From Apus apus (lineage: Eukaryota > Chordata > Aves > Apodiformes > Apodidae), in NCBI RefSeq assembly GCF_020740795.1, contig NC_067283.1, positions 1,639,659 to 1,703,658 on the forward strand: a stretch of 64,000 nt of DNA, written 5' to 3'. Below are positions 39,501 through 48,224 of the stretch, in pieces (within the stretch, counting starts at the first letter, position 1; every line of letters starts with the position of its first letter). The notes beneath the pieces were generated by a model. The model was given only the letters and a program-made list of their open reading frames with translations, did not search any database and had not been told where the DNA came from. The translations under genes and the position numbers were made by a program.

Positions 39501-42500
39501 ATGTCTGAGAGTTGCTCTGAAGAAAGGGTCTGCATTGTGTGCAGGCATCACCTTGGAAACTTCTCCAAGTCCCCAGCAAGGGCTGGAGGGAGGAAGAACT
39601 ACTCTGCAAGAAGCTAGATCTAAACTGATATTGGACACTTAGGTCTGTAAAACATCAACTAAACCACAAAACACAAACACATTCCCAGGCGAGTTGCATT
39701 TTTAGGTCGGAACAGTTTGACACTGGTTCTTTTAACTTAAAAAAGAAGAAGGAATTAAGGATTGCTTTGTTTCTGATTCATTTCAGGCAGACAGAAACTG
39801 TCAGTGATGATGGTGGGGGAAGCAGAGAATCATAGAATAGAATCATAGAACTGTTCAGGTTGGAAAAGCCCCTTGGGATCACAGAGTCCAACCATCATCC
39901 CTACTCTACGAAGTTCTCCCCTAAACCATCTCCACCAACACCACATCCTAACCACCCTTAAACACACCCAGGGACGGTGACTCCACCACCTCCCTGGGCA
40001 GCCAGTTCCAATGTCTGACCACTCTTGCTGTTAAACTTTTTTTCCTAATGTCCAGTCTAAACCTGCCCTGGTGCAGCTTGAAGCCCTTCCCTCTTGTTCT
40101 GTCACTGATCACCTGTGAGAAGAGACCAGCACCAACCTCTCTATAATGACCTTTCAGATACTTGTAGAGACTGATGATGTCTCCTCTCAGCCTCCTCTTC
40201 CTCAAACTAAACATTCCCAGCTCCCTCAAGTGTTCTTCATCAGATTGATTCTCCAGGCCCTTCCCCAGCTCCGTTGCCTCCTCTGTCCTCGCTCCAGCAC
40301 CTCGAGATGTCTCTGAAATTGAGGTGCCCAAAACTGGACCCAACACTCCAGGTGTGGCCTCACCAGAGCTGAGGACAGGGGCACAATCACCTCTCTGCTG
40401 CTGCTGGTCCCACTATTTCTGATACAAGCCAGGATGCCATTGGCTTTCTTGCCCACCTGGGCACACTTCTGGCTCATGTTCAGCTGCTTCTCAATGAGAA
40501 CCCCCAGGTCCTTTCCTGCCAGACATTTTCCAGCCACACTTCCCCAAGCCTGGAAGGTTGCTTGGGGTTGTTGCAGGACCCAGCATTTGGCCTTGTTGAA
40601 GCCCAGACCATTGACATCAGCCCAAGGATCCAACCTATCCAAGTCTCTCTGTAGAGCCTCCCTGTCCTCATGCAGATCAACACTCCTGCCCAGCTTGGTG
40701 TCCTCTGCAGCCTCACTGCTGACACACTCTGTGTCCTTATCGAGATCATTAATAAAGATGTTAATCAGAAACAGTCCCAACACTGAGCCCTGAGGACACC
40801 ACTTGTGACCAGCTCCAGCTGGATTGGACTCCATTGACCACCACTCTCTGGGCCCAGCTGTCCAGCCAGTGCTTGATCCAACAGACCATGTGCTCATCCA
40901 GGCCATGAGCAGCCAGGGTTTTGATGAGAGCTCTATGGGGAACTGTGTCAAAGGCTTTTTGGAGGTCCAGATAGACAATATCCACAGCCTTTCCCTCATC
41001 CAGTAGTCATCAGGTTATAAAAGGAGATCAGGTTTGTCAGGCAGGACCTGCCTTTCATAAACCCAGGCTGACCAGGCCTGGTCCCCTGGTTATCCTCTGT
41101 GTGTCTTCTAATAACACTCAAGATGATCTGCTCCATGCCCTTCCCTGGTACCGAGGTCAGACTGACAGGTCTATAGTTTCCCAGATCCTCCTTTCTGCCT
41201 TTAATATAGATGGGTGTTACATTTGCTGCCCTCCAGTCCATTGGGACCTCCCCAGTTAGCCAGGACTTCAGGTAAGTAATGGAAAGTGGCCTGACAATCA
41301 CATCTGCCAACTCTTTCAACACTCTTGGATGTAACTCATCCAGTTCCATAGACCTGTGTGTGTCTAAGTGGTGTAGCAGGTCTCTGACCACTTCCTCTTT
41401 CATTGTGATGACCTCATTCTGCATCCCCTCCCTGTCTCCTAGCTCATGTGGCTGTTTGTCCATGGAGCAGCTGGTTCCACTGCTAAAGTCTGAGGCAAAG
41501 TAGGTGTTGAGCACCTCAGGCTTTTCCTCATCCTTTGTTACTAAGATTCCCTTTGCATCCAATAAAGGATGGAGATTTTCCCTGATCCTCCTTTTGCTGT
41601 TAATGAACTTACAGAAACCTTTTTTATTATCCCTACCAGCTGTAGCTAGTTTGAGCTCTAGCTGTGCTTTGGCTCTTCTAATTTTCACCCTGCATAGGTT
41701 CACTTCATCTATACAGACTTCATGAGTGACCTGTCCCCTCTTCCAAAAGTCACAGACTCTCCTTTTGTTCCTAAGGTCCAGCCAAAGGTCCCTATTTAGC
41801 CAGGCTGGTCTCCTACCCCACTTACTGGTTTTTCAGCACACTGGGACAGCAGCTTCTGTGCCCTTAAAACTTCTTTCTTGAAGTACGTCCAGCCTTCCTG
41901 GATTCCTTTATCCTTCAAGGCAGCCTCCCAAGGGACTTAGTCAATCAGTCTTCTGAGCAGGTCAGAGTTTGCTCTCTGGAAGTCTAAGGTGGCAGTTTTA
42001 TTAACCCCTTTCCTTGTTTCTCCAAGGATCAGAAACTCAACCATCTCATGATCACTGTGCCCTAGATGGCCTCCAACTTTTATTTCCCCCACAAGATCTT
42101 CCCTGTTCATGAGAAACAGGTCTAGGAGAGCACCCTCCCTGGTCAGCTCACTTATCAGCTGTGTGAGGAAGTTATCTTCCACACATTCCAGGAACCTCTT
42201 GGAATGTTCTCTCTCTGCTATATTGTATTCCCAGCAGATGTCTGGGAGGATAAAGTCCTCCACAAGAATGACAGCAAGTGACTGGGAGATTTCTCCCAGC
42301 TGCTTGTAGAAAGCTTCATCCACCTCACTGCTTTGGTTGGGAGGTCTCTAGCAGACTCCCACAGCAATAGCAGCTTTATTGGCCCTTAACCTCATCCAGA
42401 CACTCTCAACCTCATCATGACTATACCTGATTCCCAAGCTCTCATAGCATTCTCTAACATACAGGTCCACTCTACCCCTTCTCCTTCCCTTTTTATCCCT

Positions 42501-45500
42501 CCTGAAGAGCTTTGTAGCCATGGATTGTGGCCCTCCAGTTGTGTGATGCATCCCACCACGTTTCTGTGACAAGGTACCATTCCTAGGTATCATCCCTAGA
42601 GAAAAGGAGGTAGCTGCTGGAGACAGGAGTTTTATTCACCTCATTGAGTAGCAGAGAAGAAAAATTGGAAAAGACACTGCTTTTCCAGGTCTTTTTTAAA
42701 AATGCCTCTTCTGATTAAGCTTGAGTGGTGTTGCTGCTCTGCTTGCAGCATGGCTGGGCTTTGGAAAGCTAACAATGTTTATTCCTAATTGCATTTGATT
42801 GCATGTAACTAAAGGCCACAGATGCTCTGAGAGAACTGAGCTTTAAATAAATAGACATGCAATCTCTCTTTTTCCTCATTCCAAGTAACAAGGAGATGGC
42901 CAATGTGACAATGGATCTTGATACAGGCAAACTTAGTGAGGCCAACAAAACCTTCTGCAGGGGTAGGAAAACCTGGCAGGGTCCAGATGCAACACTGAAA
43001 ATACAGTAATTATAAATGATCTGTGGCTTCTTAGGTTGAGGGCCAATATGGAATCATAGAATCATAGAATGTTTTGGGTTGGAAGGGACACTAAAGAGAC
43101 ACTAGTTCTAATCCCCCTGCATGGGCAGGGACACTTCCCACTAGACCAGGTTGCTCCAAGCTCCATCCAACCTGGCCTTTAACTCTTCCAGGGAGGGACA
43201 TTCAATATAATGGCTTTATGTATTAGGGACAAAACTTTGATCACAATGACTAAATTTAAGTGTGATAGCTGATAAGTCTAGCAGTCATGAAGCTTGTGTG
43301 TGTCAGGGCTGTTTCTGGGCTGGCCATAGGACTCTTCTTGTGGTCTCAGACCTCCAGCATCCCTTGTTTCCAATAGGAACCTGAGTTTTTTTCATACCTG
43401 GACCTGTTCATGGTCCTGTGAACAGCAGCTTCAGATTGAAACCTGATGCCTCTTTTCTTCTGAGAATGACAGTATTCACACAACAGCCTCTTCAGCAGAG
43501 CTGTAGCTTTTAGGGTAGTTGTTTATTGGCAGAAAGAGATTAAATTACTAACGAAATCCCTCAGCAAAGAATAAATATGTTCAGAGTGCATGTCTAAGCT
43601 TTTCCTTAACTTGTATATAGATTTGGGTCTGGGAGTCCAGTACAACTTCTGAGTAATTTTACCAACCTCCATTTGAGCAACAATTACACACAAGTGTTTC
43701 TAGATCATTGCAGACAGCATCTCCTCTCCCCCTTCACCTGGGGACTACAAATGAAGGTTCCTTTCCCTTCAGCCCAATAATCTACAGCTAAGTGTACTAT
43801 AAACTGAACTCCACATAACACCCTGTGTATTTAATCTATCACTTGTCTATATGGCAATTTGAAAGTGGGAGGACTTGGAAATCATTTAAAAGCCTTTAAT
43901 TAAACTCTCATTTTATTTTAAAGGGCCTTCAATTTATCTTGCAGTGATCTTCTTTCCCAAATCCATGAGCATATGCCTTTGGTCCACTGAAGCTGCTCAT
44001 AATTAGTAGAAAAGATCAGGGTGCTTTTGATCTGTTTTCCCCCCCTGCTTACAAGTCTGTGTTGCAGCTTTTCTAAGGAGTCCAAGCTAGAATAACAGAA
44101 GATCAGAAATATATTTATTTTTCATGCTTTCTTGGTAGTGAGGAGAGGCAATATTTTTCCAGTCTGATAAAAGTTCTGAAGAGTTTATTTTATGTCATTT
44201 CCTAGGACAGAATTTCACCTCTTGACTGGAAAGCTCCAATCTTCAATCTAGAGACAAACAGCTTAACAAAGGTCTGACAGATGCAGAATTTGACTCTATC
44301 AAGGGATAATTGACTAAACCACATGCTACATCCCAGACATGCAACGTGTCTTCCCACCTCAGTGTCCAACTTCACACCCACTCCATATCTCCCAAAAGCT
44401 GACCTGATGTGAATTATCCTGATTCTTTTCTCCATGAGGAATACATCAGATCTGGGGTCAGAGCACCCCGTGATAACCCACGGGGCTGGTGGACTCAAAC
44501 TTCACCCAAAGATGGTGGACCCCTGCTATAAAAGAGTAGGTAGTGCCACAGTCTTCAGACTGGTTTTATTTTTTATTTTTTTTTTCTTTCTGTCTAACAT
44601 GATTCTCTTCAGAGGTCTGCAAACAGACAGAAAGATTTATCACAAAGGAGAATTAAAGGTGAATTAAATAAGGGCTGAGAAAAGGCTTGGGGTAGGAATG
44701 AGAAGATAATTATGTCAATTAGAATCTCAATAATGAACCACATGGGGATGACTGGGAAAATGTGGTCTGTTCCAGCTGGTTTATCAGTCTTTGGAAACCA
44801 TAACTTAGCTGAAATAAGCTTAGAGATTTCCCAAAGCAAAATCCTGATGGTTTTCCTGTTACGCTGCAGACTGTTCCTTGAGCTGATTATAAAATAGTCA
44901 TTAAACATTGTAGGGTTATTTTTCTGCCCTGGCCCCCCAAAAAAAAAGTCTGGATCTAAAAAGTGCTGAGGTTTATATTGACCTTTATGAGAGGAAACAT
45001 CTGTTCTAGAGGCACTGGAGATGTAGATGTTTTTCTCCCTAACTTGTCCAATTCTGGTACCAGAGCATCCCTTGGGCAGTTCATAGGTGTGATGATCAAA
45101 ATCAATAGTAGTATGAACTGTGCTATCATCTTGTCCCTCTCTCCATATGTAAGCTGTCTGCTTCTTGAAATTCCTACTTTATCCTGGCTGAGGCTCCTGA
45201 ACAAATGATGGGGAAGGTGGAAAGCTAAGGAATGGGCCAGTGGTACATAAATTTAATGTAATGGTTATTATTTTACTGGAGCTAAATGCACTGTGTGAGC
45301 AGCTCTGTGCCAAGGGAAAAGAAAGCTAAAGCCATTCTCTCTTGTTTTTCCACGTTCTTAGTGCTAGAGCATTGGTGTGATGCTGGAAGAGTGCTTTGTT
45401 TCACTCTTCTAGGTCTTTATCTAGTACCTGCTAATGTCAGAGCTGGTGAATGCATTTTAGATGTTAGAATATAGATGCACGGAGGGGTGGCTCGCTAGAG

Positions 45501-47869
45501 CTATGTGGGTGTTTATCTTCACAAACCTGTCCAAAACTGCAATTGAAGTTGAGCAAGGAGCTCTTGGGGAAGAGTCCATAGCTCTAGGTGAAGGGCAGGA
45601 GGTCACTCTGCAATACACCTTCCAGGAGGGCTCAGGGCCCACTGAATGGGGCAGCATCCAGGGCAGCCCTTCGAGCTATTTCCAAATGTGCCAGGGTAGC
45701 TTGCTAATTTTTGAACCATTAACTTTCAATCTGGGAGACTCAGAGTTCTTCCAAAAGGCCTAGGAAAGTGGAAAGCTTTTTTTTTCAAAGCAATTAGATT
45801 CAATATTCAGAGGCTTTTGTTGCCTCTTTGCTCTCAAGTGGAAAACACACATACATCTGCACATTGGAACACACTTGAACACCATTAAACAAGAGCAGCA
45901 TCTTCCTTCTTTACTTGTCCTTATTGTGTGGGGTTTTATTTGCACTGGATTTTTTTTAACCTCACTGAAATGCTCTGATGTGCTGTCCCTTTGACTTTCT
46001 CTCTGCTTTGGTGGGCTGGCTTAGCACAAATTTAATTATTCAGGATAACTACATTGTGTAATTATTTGAAGTAAAAAGTCCTTGCAGAGCTTTGGAGCAG
46101 CCTGTAATTCATCTGCTTTTAGAAATACAGAAACTGACTGTTCATCTAATCTCATTTTTGGATACCTGGTAGTTAACCTGCTGTGCAGCTTGTGTTTGCA
46201 GATGAGATTTGCTCCCTCTGACGTGCTTGAAGAAGTAGACATGTTTCCAAGAAAGTCTGGTGTTAAGCAAAACAGACCATAAAATTACACCTGGTTTATA
46301 ACAATTTCTGTAGTTTTACCATTTATTTTGGTTTTGTCTTGGTGTAAGAACTTCCTGATGGGGTGGCTGCTGTGTCTGCACATTGCCCAGGGTTCAGTGA
46401 AGCAGGCTTTGTGAAATGTGCCCTGTAAGAGAAAGTTCTGCCTGGCTTGTCACCTTGAGAGCTGCTGTCGGCTGGACAGCTTGGAAGAAATGTGGAAAAT
46501 GTCTACAGCAGAGAGCGTGTGTGAGTTTGTAAAGGAGTTGTAGGTTTCTGTTTGCCTTGCTGGGGATGTTACATTGTGGTCAGTTAGGATGGGTTGGCAG
46601 ACCCATTGGAAAATCCTGCACTGAGTAACTTGAAAATGAGACAACTGGAGGGTCAGGCAGAAGATGGACCAGTGGGTGGGAATATGAACTCAGCACACTT
46701 GTCACTGTCTCTGATGTGTTGGTCATGAACTGCAAAAATCTTCAGGCCAAAGTTTGTGGAGATTAGACCTGGCTTGATGCAGCCCAGGTGAGGAGCCATC
46801 AGGGATGGGAAGTTTTAAAATGTTTGTGTTCAACATTTTCTTATACTACCCCATCACAGCTGTGCCTGCAGAGGTGCATTTTCAAGCAGTTCAGCTAAAC
46901 CCAGAAATCTGAGCAAAACAAGCTCTCATGCAAGAACCTGCTGCTCATCAGCCCTGCAGCACCAAGGCTCTGAGCCTGGACCAGCTGAAGCTCAGCCTTT
47001 AGGAAAAGTGATGGAGATGTTGGAAATGGCTGGGCTGCAAAATTTTTTGGTGACTGTAATTCTGGAGGGGGTGTCCTCCCAGTTAGGACTCTCACTTGTG
47101 AAGTGAAAGTGAGAACTTCTGAAGCTGCTGGCAGTAAGTTATAACTGCTGCCAGGGGGTATTCCTGGGTTGTGAAGCTGCTCTTCCCTCCTAGTTCATCC
47201 CAGCCTTGCTGTGGGGAGCTGGAGCCATGGGTGAGTGTTCTCATCCTCAGGTGGAAGCTCTGAAACCGAGCTCTGGAGGAGGAAAATCACCTCCAAAGTT
47301 AACATTTTTGCTGAACTAGAGGAAAGGAGGGAAGGTAGTAGAAGGAAAATGCAGCCCAAAAGTTTAATTTGGACAGGTACATTCAGGGACAGGATTACCT
47401 GGGTTATACTTGGTCCTTCTCTCCCTGAGCCCCTCTGATGCAGGGCACTTCTTGGACCCATGGTACTGGACTAGAAAATGCTGGGTTGTGACTTTGGCTT
47501 TTTGCACTGTCTCAACCCCTCTTTGGGGCTTAAAGCAGCCCCTAAGTGCTGACTGTTTTCAGCAGCAGCTATTGATGTTGTGAAAGCACCTTCTTCCTAG
47601 TGCTGGGCCTCTCAAAACCAACAAGCAACTTGCAAAGAAGCCTCTGACTCCTTGGTGCCACCTTAAATTCCCTAGTCTCTGCCTTACCTGTCCTCCCTGG
47701 GTAACAACCATGGAAATAAAACATGATTCCTGGACACCCCCAAGCCCCCCAGTCTGTAGTGCAAGTTGCTCCTTACCTCAATTAACTGTGCCATGGCAGC
47801 TCTCGAGCAGGACAAGAAGAGGGAGGAAGCCCAGGAGAGAGGACGCTGCAAGGCTGGCTTCCACGCCAT
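9218..47869 (-). CDS. TMIE: TMIE, transmembrane inner ear protein: whole spliced coding sequence (4 coding exons)
   Basis: The coding sequence joins 47,869-47,777, 30,030-29,913, 14,314-14,165 and 9,579-9,218 on the minus strand: 93+118+150+362 = 723 nt, giving 240 residues and a stop. It is recognised from the vertebrate TMIE core, which includes residues 72-120 with the motifs [17 protein letters not shown] and [14 protein letters not shown]. The predicted layout is a signal peptide (about 1-27), an ectodomain (28-50), one membrane helix (about 51-78), a basic juxtamembrane segment (79-97) and a Lys/Glu/Gly-rich cytosolic tail (121-240). Human TMIE is 156 residues, so the tail is about 84 residues longer here. 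Family knowledge: TMIE is an essential subunit of the TMC1/2 mechanotransduction complex in hair-cell stereocilia, and its loss causes recessive deafness (DFNB6 in people). All three splice junctions keep the reading frame. The identification is secure. The exact tail and any alternative first exons are less so. Confidence 0.95.
9359..9412 (-). repeat. 9-bp coding minisatellite, six GGA-GAA-AAR units in TMIE exon 4
   Basis: Six consecutive 9-bp units encode Gly-Glu-Lys (residues 177-194). They differ only at the third base of the Lys codon (AAG or AAA). Such pure purine-strand repeats readily gain and lose units, so copy number probably differs between individuals and species. The flanking tail has many looser G-E-K and G-K-K/D motifs, as if older repeats had decayed. 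Confidence 0.85.
11230..11350 (+). repeat. A-rich low-complexity tract
   Basis: It consists of CAAAA, CAACAA and related words, similar to the tracts at 5.1 and 58.2 kb, in TMIE intron 3. Confidence 0.75.
13800..13886 (+). mobile_element. CR1 3' tail fragment in TMIE intron 3
   Basis: It is a short tail, with 'gtggccttggcagtgctgggtt', 'aaaggtcttttccaacc' and two octamers. Confidence 0.88.
14165..14314 (-). CDS. TMIE: TMIE coding exon 3 (end of helix and conserved juxtamembrane segment)
   Basis: This exon encodes residues 71 (last two bases) to 120 plus the first base of codon 121. It is the most conserved part of the protein: the end of the membrane helix, three cysteines (75, 76, 80), then a basic segment with Arg81, Arg84, Arg86, Arg92 and Arg96, and the PPLNELTE motif at 110-117. 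In human TMIE, substitutions at arginines 81, 84 and 92 are known deafness alleles, and all three are present here under the same numbering. The acceptor is pyrimidine-rich and ends TTTCCCAG. The donor GTACTT is weaker than consensus but is the only one that keeps the frame. Confidence 0.95.
15371..15775 (-). mobile_element. CR1 fragment with 3' end
   Basis: It covers about 400 bp in minus orientation: 'tcatagaatggtttgagtt' at the left, then the complement of the standard 3' region through 'cttctccagggtgaacacccc'. Confidence 0.9.
16566..16612 (+). mobile_element. Small CR1 internal fragment
   Basis: About 47 bp match the CR1 segment 'gacatggacctgttggagc..gtccag..gagggccatgaagac'. The flanks do not continue the match. 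The same segment occurs in the larger copy at 18,350-18,400. Confidence 0.6.
17444..17469 (+). repeat. Octamer repeat (ATTCTATG)3, probable CR1 3' terminus
   Basis: Three tandem 8-bp units are present without clear CR1 sequence upstream. It is probably the end of an extremely truncated insertion. Confidence 0.6.
18278..18760 (+). mobile_element. CR1 fragment, 3' end missing, fused to LTR
   Basis: This is a CR1 3' region in plus orientation, from the 'ctctgctctggtgaggc' segment to 'ggtgtccctgctcatagcaggag'. It stops about 70 bp before the usual CR1 3' end. LTR sequence follows with no spacer, so the CR1 end has been deleted or replaced. Confidence 0.85.
18761..19499 (+). mobile_element. 5'-truncated LTR, same family as the solo LTR at 52 kb
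   Basis: It is homologous over its whole length to 52,258-52,985, with scattered substitutions and small indels, and ends at the same CCGACA terminus. The first 290 bp or so of the LTR are missing. It carries an AATAAA at about 19,298 that the other copy has lost. It abuts a CR1 fragment directly at 18,760/18,761. The joint is discussed in the findings. Confidence 0.85.
19571..19654 (+). repeat. A-rich low-complexity tract
   Basis: It consists of A runs broken by C or G (AAAC, CAACAA), with a run of at least 14 A. It lies 70 bp past the truncated LTR. Confidence 0.8.
19826..20110. promoter_or_regulatory. Candidate conserved non-coding (enhancer-like) block in TMIE intron 2
   Basis: This is a repeat-free block dense in TAAT-core homeodomain-type motifs: TTAATTAA (19,841), TTAATTAG (19,880), GTTAATAAT (19,902), CAATTAAT (19,916) and CTAATTGTG (20,080). 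There is also an AP-1-like TGACTCA (about 20,005). Mixed composition and preserved motifs between decayed repeats are typical of conserved elements. Conservation itself cannot be seen in one sequence. Confidence 0.3.
21201..21307 (+). repeat. T/G-rich low-complexity tract
   Basis: It consists of T runs with G pairs (GGTTTT, GTTTGTTT), the complement of the AAAC-type tracts elsewhere, and includes a run of G. A separate run of more than ten T lies at 21,048-21,060. Confidence 0.85.
22509..22864 (+). mobile_element. CR1 fragment with 3' end
   Basis: It covers 355 bp, from 'ctgtggctgagggacctgg' to the octamer tail. It has an internal deletion relative to the copy at 1.4 kb around the 'ccaggagaggttgtcaggccc' joint. 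Confidence 0.9.
28480..28671 (-). mobile_element. CR1 internal fragment, different subfamily
   Basis: It is a minus-orientation stretch that includes 'ccattgccctctgtcctctcactgcaagcccttgtcc' (37 bp in two blocks) and 'cccttt aggtactggaa'. The 3' octamer end is absent. Confidence 0.75.
29913..30030 (-). CDS. TMIE: TMIE coding exon 2 (ectodomain and membrane helix)
   Basis: This exon encodes residues 32-70 plus the first base of codon 71. It is entered through a strong pyrimidine-rich acceptor ending CCCAG and left through a consensus GTAAGT donor. The first part is Pro/Lys-rich (PPKKKPDP, residues 36-43). The motif [18 protein letters not shown] follows and leads into the membrane helix. Human TMIE has the closely similar KETVVFWDMRLWHVVGIF. 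The split codon A|TT restores Ile71 on joining to exon 3, so the helix continues as AVIITLCC. This matches the family and confirms the junction. Confidence 0.95.
32280..32298 (+). repeat. Short (TG)n microsatellite
   Basis: It has about seven TG units passing into TATA. A similar run is at 32,545-32,565. Confidence 0.85.
32568..32812 (+). mobile_element. CR1 fragment with 3' region in TMIE intron 1
   Basis: It covers about 245 bp, from 'agaacaagaggaaatgg' to 'aaaagtctttaccaagc'. The terminal octamers are degraded. A TG/TA run (32,545-32,565) sits directly on its 5' side. Confidence 0.88.
33875..34580 (+). mobile_element. CR1 fragment, about 700 bp with 3' end
   Basis: It extends further 5' than most copies here, into the end of ORF2 (block around 'ggacttgagggtgttggat'). 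It passes through 'ggctgggagagctgggagtg' to 'ccattctgggattctata'. Confidence 0.9.
35281..35382 (-). mobile_element. CR1 3' tail fragment
   Basis: It is a minus-orientation tail: 'agaatggtttgggttggaaggaacc' in two blocks, then 'gcagagacacctcccgctagaccaggttg'. Confidence 0.85.
37109..37201 (-). mobile_element. CR1 3' tail fragment
   Basis: It is a minus-orientation tail: 'atcataaaataatttgggttgg', 'gggaccttcaaaggtcat' and 'ccactagaccag'. Confidence 0.85.
37773..37883 (+). repeat. 40-bp tandem repeat, 2.8 imperfect copies
   Basis: The units are 37,773-37,812, 37,813-37,852 and 37,853-37,883 (partial). All share 'aatgtcaag' and 'tttgaag' at the same spacing. Units 1 and 3 resemble each other more ('tttgtgcttgg') than unit 2. 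Confidence 0.75.
39827..42596 (-). mobile_element. Long 5'-truncated CR1 retrotransposon with degenerate ORF2
   Basis: This is the most complete CR1 copy, about 2.77 kb, in the same orientation as TMIE within intron 1. The 5' part (42,593-41,937) encodes the end of the endonuclease domain, including a GHSDHE motif. 41,703-40,996 encodes the start of the reverse transcriptase, with the [14 protein letters not shown] block. 40,985-40,761 carries the palm motif A ([13 protein letters not shown]). The next block (QGSVLG, FINDLD) is in a different frame, so there is a frameshift at about 40.8 kb. The catalytic FADD is changed to AAED (40,711-40,700). The 3' end at 39,827 carries the octamer repeat. 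The start of the endonuclease and all of ORF1 are missing. It cannot be active. Confidence 0.93.
40226..42593 (-). pseudogene. CR1 ORF2 (endonuclease/reverse transcriptase) remnant
   Basis: At least five open segments in different frames together cover the C-terminal endonuclease, the fingers and palm of the reverse transcriptase and part of the thumb; the remaining C-terminal part lies in the frame at 40,346-39,948. Breaks include frameshifts at about 42.35, 41.8-41.9 and 40.8 kb and loss of the catalytic aspartate pair (FADD to AAED). Sequence typical of the family is otherwise well kept, which suggests a moderately old insertion. Confidence 0.85.
43051..43203 (-). mobile_element. CR1 3' tail fragment
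   Basis: It is about 150 bp in minus orientation. It starts with two octamers and 'ttttgggttggaaggg' and ends at 'cttccagggaggg'. Confidence 0.9.
47777..47869 (-). CDS. TMIE: TMIE coding exon 1 (signal peptide)
   Basis: This exon encodes residues 1-31. The start ATG at 47,869-47,867 has A at -3 and G at +4, and an in-frame TGA lies 14 codons upstream (47,911-47,909), so the frame does not extend further 5'. Residues 10-27 form a moderately hydrophobic signal sequence ending in an A-M-A motif, which suggests cleavage before Gln28. The following residues QLIE match QLVE at the same place in human TMIE. A second in-frame ATG (codon 26, 47,794-47,792) also has a good initiation context but would remove the signal peptide. 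The donor after GAG is GTAAGG, close to consensus, and the intron phase is 0. Confidence 0.9.
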
Positions 47870-48060
47870 CTTCTCTCCCCAGTAGATCTCTGACTTCTGT
47901 GCTGTAACTCACAGCAGGGGAAGTTATGAATAACCCAGCTCTGCAGCCTTCAGCATTTACCAGAAGCAGTCGTGTGCTCTCCTGGCCCTTCTTTGCTGCC
48001 TTTCTAACCCAGCAGCCACGGAGCTGACGCCGAGGAGTCATTAATTAATTAGACTGGTGT
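47870..48060 (-). promoter_or_regulatory. Candidate TMIE 5' UTR and proximal promoter
   Basis: This stretch lies directly upstream of the TMIE start codon. It contains an in-frame stop at 47,911-47,909, which fits a 5' UTR. An AT-rich run TTAATTAATTAA sits at about 48,041-48,052, followed downstream by an AP-1-like TGACTCC. There is no CpG island and no clear TATA box. A further untranslated exon upstream is possible. The call rests mainly on position. Confidence 0.3.
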
Positions 48061-48181
48061 CACTTACAGAGAGCTCTGCTGCTCCTCAAGCCCGGCTTCA
48101 TGAAGGAAGGGACAGAGGGAGCAAAGTAGCACTCGCAGCTCCCCCAGAGGATGGAGATTCACTCATTAAGACCCTGCCTTT

Positions 48182-48224
48182 GCTTTTTTTTTTTGCTTTT
48201 GCTTTTTTTTTTTTCTTTTCTTTA
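48182..48224 (+). repeat. T-rich (CTTTT)n tract near TMIE promoter
   Basis: It is a pure pyrimidine-plus-G tract of T runs with GC spacers, about 310-360 bp upstream of the TMIE start codon. Confidence 0.8.

Larger units (their letters stand above)
30031..47776 (-). other. TMIE: TMIE intron 1
   Basis: The intron is 17.7 kb, from donor GTAAGG to acceptor CCCAG, phase 0. It contains several CR1 fragments, including the long minus-strand copy at 39,827-42,596, two short TG runs (32.28 and 32.55 kb) and a 40-bp tandem repeat (37,773-37,883). 44-47.7 kb is repeat-poor and shows no exon. The size is typical of an inner-ear gene with distant first exon, but much larger than in human TMIE. Confidence 0.85.
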
